DNA from: Paludibacteraceae bacterium | GTDB taxonomy: Bacteria; Bacteroidota; Bacteroidia; Bacteroidales; Paludibacteraceae | Assembly: GCA_017556705.1 (NCBI GenBank) | Contig: JAFYMG010000003.1 | Coordinates: forward strand, 1-64,000 | Direction: 5' to 3' | Length of the DNA stretch: 64,000 nucleotides | In this document: in pieces, positions 60,739 through 64,000 of the stretch | Position numbering within the stretch: position 1 is the stretch's first letter | Layout: every line of letters starts with the position of its first letter | Notes under the pieces: generated by a model | What the model was told of the DNA's origin: nothing | The model's database searches: none | The model's input: the letters and a program-made list of their open reading frames with translations, nothing else | Position numbers and translations under genes: made by a program

Positions 60739-62187
60739 ATGTCTGTTAAGTTCTACAAGTCAGAGAACCAAGTGCCATTGGAGATGCACAAAGTTCGCGT
60801 GGTTCAAAAGCTGAATCTATTGCCAGTGGATGAGCGCCTTCGCGCTATCCAAAAGGCGGGTAATAACACCTTCTTGTTGCAAAACAAAGATATCTATCTC
60901 GATATGCTGACCGACTCGGGCGTGAACGCTATGTCCGACCGTCAGACAGCGGCGATGCATATGGCAGATGATAGTTACGCAGGTAGCGAGACTTTTGCGC
61001 GTCTGAAAGCGGCGATGAAAGAGGTGTTTGGCACCGACAACGTGTTGCCTGCGCACCAAGGTCGTGCTTGCGAGAACATCTTGGCAGAGCGCTTCGTTAA
61101 GCCAGGTATGGTGGCAATCATGAACTTCCACTTTACGACAACAAAGGCACACGTGACCCGCTGTGGCGGCGAAGTGGTGGAGGTACTGCATAAGAAAGGC
61201 TTGATTCCACAGAGCGATGACCCATTCAAGGGCGATATGGACCTCAAAGAGTTGCGCCGCGTGATCAAAGAGTATGGCCCAGAAAAAGTGGCGTATGTGC
61301 GCGTGGAGGCAGGTACGAACTTGATTGGTGGTCAGCCAGTTAGCTTGGAGAATATGTTGGCGGTGGCGGATATTTGTCACGAGTTTGGCGTGCCAAGTGT
61401 GTTGGACGCGTCGCTCTTGCAAGACAATATCTACTTTATGAAGACGCGCGAAGCGCAATGCAAATACATGACCCCAAAAGAGATTTACCACCTGCTGGCA
61501 GGTAAGATGGATATTATCTATTTCTCGGCGCGTAAGTTGGGCTTCGCTCGCGGTGGTGCGATCATCAGTCACAACACCGAACTTATCAAGAGCATGATGG
61601 AGTATATCCCACTGTATGAGGGCTTCTTGACATACGGCGGTATTGACGTGCGCTCGATCGAGGCAATGGCAGAGGGCTTGTATGAGTCGCTTGACATGGA
61701 CTATCTGAGCCACGGACCGGAGTTTATCAATTACTTGGTGAACGAACTCGACGCCTACGGCGTGCCAATGATTAAGCCAGCGGGTGGATTAGGTGCGCAT
61801 ATTGATTGTCAAGGTTTTGTACCAGATATGCCACATGACCAATACCCTGCAGCAGCAGTAGCAACGGCTTTGTATATCGCTGGAGGTATCCGTGGTATGG
61901 AGCGCGGAACACTGTCTGAGCAACGCGAAGCAGACGGCACAGAGCGCTTTGCGGAATTGGAGTTGATGCGATTGGCAATGCCTCGCCGCGTGTACACCCT
62001 TTCGCAGATTAAGTACGTAGCAGACCGCGTTAAATGGCTGTGGGACAACCGCCAATTGATCGGTGGACTGAAGTGGGTAGAGGAGCCACAAGTGCTGCGC
62101 TTCTTCTTCGGACGACTGAAAGAGATTGGTCATTGGCAAGAGGAATTAGTCTCGAAATTCAAAGAGGACTTCGGTGAGAGCCTTTGA
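60739..62187 (+). CDS. Tryptophanase/tyrosine phenol-lyase family PLP enzyme, divergent
   Basis: 482 residues of the beta-eliminating lyase family: L-T-D-S-G-V-N-A-M-S-D-R-Q, D-D-S-Y-A-G-S, L-P-A-H-Q-G-R-A, G-G-Q-P-V-S and Y-G-G-I-D-V-R. The PLP lysine is in F-S-A-R-K-L-G-F-A-R-G-G. Unlike classic TnaA and Tpl, the D-S-A-R/D-A-T-R motif reads D-A-S-L-L-Q-D-N, losing the arginine next to PLP, and the N-N segment reads E-A-G-T-N. Substrate is therefore probably not plain tryptophan or tyrosine, or kinetics differ. Confidence 0.85.
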   Translation: MSVKFYKSENQVPLEMHKVRVVQKLNLLPVDERLRAIQKAGNNTFLLQNKDIYLDMLTDSGVNAMSDRQTAAMHMADDSYAGSETFARLKAAMKEVFGTDNVLPAHQGRACENILAERFVKPGMVAIMNFHFTTTKAHVTRCGGEVVEVLHKKGLIPQSDDPFKGDMDLKELRRVIKEYGPEKVAYVRVEAGTNLIGGQPVSLENMLAVADICHEFGVPSVLDASLLQDNIYFMKTREAQCKYMTPKEIYHLLAGKMDIIYFSARKLGFARGGAIISHNTELIKSMMEYIPLYEGFLTYGGIDVRSIEAMAEGLYESLDMDYLSHGPEFINYLVNELDAYGVPMIKPAGGLGAHIDCQGFVPDMPHDQYPAAAVATALYIAGGIRGMERGTLSEQREADGTERFAELELMRLAMPRRVYTLSQIKYVADRVKWLWDNRQLIGGLKWVEEPQVLRFFFGRLKEIGHWQEELVSKFKEDFGESL

Positions 62188-62237
62188 TAATTTTGAATTA
62201 AGAAGTAACTTTTTATAGAAAACAACACAAACAATTT

Positions 62238-62270
62238 GCGCCCGAATCAACTTCCTCGGGCGCTTTTTTT
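62238..62270 (+). terminator. Terminator after the tryptophanase-like gene
   Basis: GCGCCCGA (62238-62245), loop ATCAACTTCC, TCGGGCGC (62256-62263), then seven T. Sister of the hairpin at 48765. Confidence 0.88.
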
Positions 62271-62290
62271 TATAAAATCATTGGATTTAC

Positions 62291-62321
62291 TTGCATATCT
62301 CGCATTTTTTTCGTACCTTTG
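62291..62321 (+). promoter_or_regulatory. Promoter of aspS
   Basis: TTG at 62291-62293 and TACCTTTG at 62314-62321 with 20 bp between; ATG lies 53 bp downstream. Confidence 0.76.
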
Positions 62322-62374
62322 CGCGCTTTTTTGTACAATACTACACAACTGCTAATAATACTACACAATACACT

Positions 62375-64000
62375 ATGTTTAGAACCAACACTTGTGGCGA
62401 GCTTCGCCTCGCCGATGCAGGCAAAACAGTGACCCTCGCAGGATGGGCACAACGAATCCGCAAAATGGGCGGTATGACATTCATCGACCTTCGTGACCGC
62501 TATGGTATCACGCAGCTCGCATTCCAATCCGACGGCAGCGCAGAGCAAGACGCTTTGCTGGAGGCAGCCAATGGGGTAGGGCGTGAGTTCGTGCTCCAAG
62601 TAACTGGCGAAGTCATTGAGCGTCAAAGCAAAAATAATCAGATTCCTACTGGCGAAATCGAAATCAAAGTAGCCGATATGAATATCCTCAACGCAGCCGT
62701 GACTCCTCCATTTACGATTGAGGACGAGACCGACGGCGGCGACGATATTCGTATGAAATACAGATACTTAGACTTGCGCCGTAACTGCGTAAGAAAGAAC
62801 CTTGAGCTCCGCCACAAGATGGCTTTTGAGGTGCGTCGTTACTTGGATGAGAAGGGTTTCCTGGAGGTAGAGACACCTGTACTCGTAAACTCAACTCCAG
62901 AGGGCGCACGCGACTTTATCGTGCCAAGCCGTATGAACCCAGGACAGTTCTACGCTTTGCCACAAAGTCCACAGATCTTGAAGCAACTTCTCATGGTCAG
63001 CGGCTTCGACCGTTACTTCCAAATTGTGAAGTGCTTCCGTGATGAGGACTTGCGTGCAGACCGCCAACCTGAGTTTACTCAGATCGACTGCGAGATGTCG
63101 TTCGTAGAGCAAGAGGATGTGCTCCAACTCTTCGAAGGCATGTCAAAACACCTGTTCAAGTCCATTCTCAACATCGACCTGCCAGATTTCCCACGCATGA
63201 CATGGGCAGACGCGATGAAATATTATGGTAGCGACAAGCCAGATACACGCTTTGGCATGGAGTTTGTGGAATTGCACGATATCTTCCACGCCATTGAGGA
63301 GCAAAAAGAGGAGAAGTTCAGCGTGTTTGCTAATGCTGCCTACATCGGCGGTATCTGCGCTACAGGTTGCGCTACATATACCCGCAAGCAATTGGATGCA
63401 TTGACCGACTACGTAAAACGCCCACAGATTGGCGCGAAAGGTATGGTTTATGCCCGCGTAGAGGCAGACGGCAACGTGAAGTCAAGCGTAGATAAATTCT
63501 ATACTCAAGAGCAATTGCAAGAGGTGGCAAAGGCAATGAATGCACAGCCAGGTGACCTGATTTTGATCCTCTCTGGCGACGACGCAATGAAGACCCGCAA
63601 ACAACTCTGCGAGCTCCGCCTGGAGGTCGGCAAGCAACTTGGCTTGCGCGATCCTAAGAAGTTCTCTTGCCTCTGGATCGTGGATTTCCCAATGTACGAA
63701 TGGAGCGAGGAGGAGCAACGCTTGATGGCAATGCACCATCCATTTACCTCGCCAAAACCAGAGGATATTCCACTCATGGACACCAATCCAGCTGCTGTGC
63801 GCGCTAACGCATACGACATGGTAATCAACGGTGTAGAAGTTGGTGGTGGTAGTATCCGTATCCACGATGCGGCGCTGCAACAACGCACCTTCGAGATTCT
63901 TGGCTTCACACCAGAAGAGGCACAACTCAAGTTCGGCTTCCTCATGAACGCCTTCAAGTTCGGTGCGCCACCTCACGGCGGTTTGGCATACGGCTTGGAT
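62375..64000 (+). CDS. aspS: Aspartyl-tRNA synthetase (3' end outside window)
   Basis: Reads open from ATG 62375 to the last base, 542 codons. N-terminal OB fold ([14 protein letters not shown]), class II motif 1 [12 protein letters not shown]-like [11 protein letters not shown], motif 2 [16 protein letters not shown], the bacterial GAD insertion at about 280-420, and the start of motif 3 (G-L-A-Y-G-L-D) at the edge. About 45 residues are missing. The bacterial-type GAD domain indicates an ordinary bacterial AspS. Confidence 0.95.
   Translation, partial: MFRTNTCGELRLADAGKTVTLAGWAQRIRKMGGMTFIDLRDRYGITQLAFQSDGSAEQDALLEAANGVGREFVLQVTGEVIERQSKNNQIPTGEIEIKVADMNILNAAVTPPFTIEDETDGGDDIRMKYRYLDLRRNCVRKNLELRHKMAFEVRRYLDEKGFLEVETPVLVNSTPEGARDFIVPSRMNPGQFYALPQSPQILKQLLMVSGFDRYFQIVKCFRDEDLRADRQPEFTQIDCEMSFVEQEDVLQLFEGMSKHLFKSILNIDLPDFPRMTWADAMKYYGSDKPDTRFGMEFVELHDIFHAIEEQKEEKFSVFANAAYIGGICATGCATYTRKQLDALTDYVKRPQIGAKGMVYARVEADGNVKSSVDKFYTQEQLQEVAKAMNAQPGDLILILSGDDAMKTRKQLCELRLEVGKQLGLRDPKKFSCLWIVDFPMYEWSEEEQRLMAMHHPFTSPKPEDIPLMDTNPAAVRANAYDMVINGVEVGGGSIRIHDAALQQRTFEILGFTPEEAQLKFGFLMNAFKFGAPPHGGLAYGLD

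Noticed and set aside
60817..61713. 298-residue minus-strand frame
   Set aside because: Exact shadow of the tryptophanase-like gene; His/Cys/Thr-rich composition and no initiation signals.

Overview
The window is a chromosomal segment of a member of the Bacteroidota, most likely order Bacteroidales. Evidence: more than a dozen promoters of the Bacteroidota type (TTG/TTTG, 19-20 bp, then TAnnTTTG), few Shine-Dalgarno sites outside repeat-derived leaders, and a lineage-typical gene set (DUF2764-type V-ATPase operon, DUF2851, DUF3109, golvesin/xanthan-lyase-like protein, BspA-like leucine-rich repeats, class 3-like GH13 lipoproteins). I cannot name genus or species. No rRNA, tRNA, CRISPR array, integrase or transposase was seen.

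Layout. 1-580: end of an unidentified gene and the pyr promoter. 581-12.4 kb: a nucleotide cluster, pyrC-pyrK-pyrD-pyrF-pyrE, a large exported amidase-fold protein, pyrB with a PyrI-like zinc tail, a four-helix-bundle gene, guaB, and a GMP synthase whose glutaminase domain is degenerate. 12.5-15 kb: sdaA-lysA. 15.1-23.4 kb: a probably Na+-translocating V-type ATPase operon (E, DUF2764, four-helix-bundle gene, A, B, D, I, K). 23.4-26.7 kb: a TerB/winged-helix-like protein, a membrane protein, and an exported Ntn hydrolase. 26.7-31.5 kb (minus): DUF2851 followed by two GH13 lipoproteins. 31.8-42.2 kb: gyrA, a TPR protein, ruvX, def, mntP, a DUF3109 gene, cinA, an AAE transporter, an SDR gene and a NUDIX gene. 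42.3-47.1 kb: SDR-ALDH, divergent tetR and an acyl-CoA synthetase sharing an operator. 47.3-54.0 kb: MATE, pgi, gpsA, lysS, fabD. 54.2-57.7 kb: a frameshifted BspA-like surface protein. 57.7-60.5 kb: a gene-poor, repeat-rich stretch with YbjQ, a 27-residue peptide, an orphan gene and an ICMT-like gene. 60.7-64.0 kb: a tryptophanase-like enzyme and aspS, which is cut by the window end.

The outstanding feature is a dense population of short repeats in two designs. The first is tandem heptamers in perfect 7-bp register: family A GTTATRA/ACTATGA, family B WAGGTTA/AAGGCGA, family D AAAATTC, the TTAACTA set and AGTCAGG, plus a 9-bp CTAG array. The second is tandem mini-hairpins whose flanks are constant while the stem sequence changes with full complementarity: F1 GGAC-stem-TATW, F2 GRRTTA-stem-TGAA, F3 TTAGAC-stem-GTTAGAAG and F4 GCACCCC-stem-GGGGACCCCG. 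They fill nearly every gap in the pyr and V-ATPase operons, supply stop codons (pyrC, DUF3109) and a start codon (pyrD), and sit in frame inside pyrK, pyrF, sdaA, cinA (twice), MATE, ALDH (antisense) and lysS. The only two four-helix-bundle (23S rRNA intervening-sequence-protein family) genes lie between inverted arms of two different repeat families, which suggests a repeat-dispersal or RNA-hairpin system built around these proteins. The repeats are seen directly; the system is inference.
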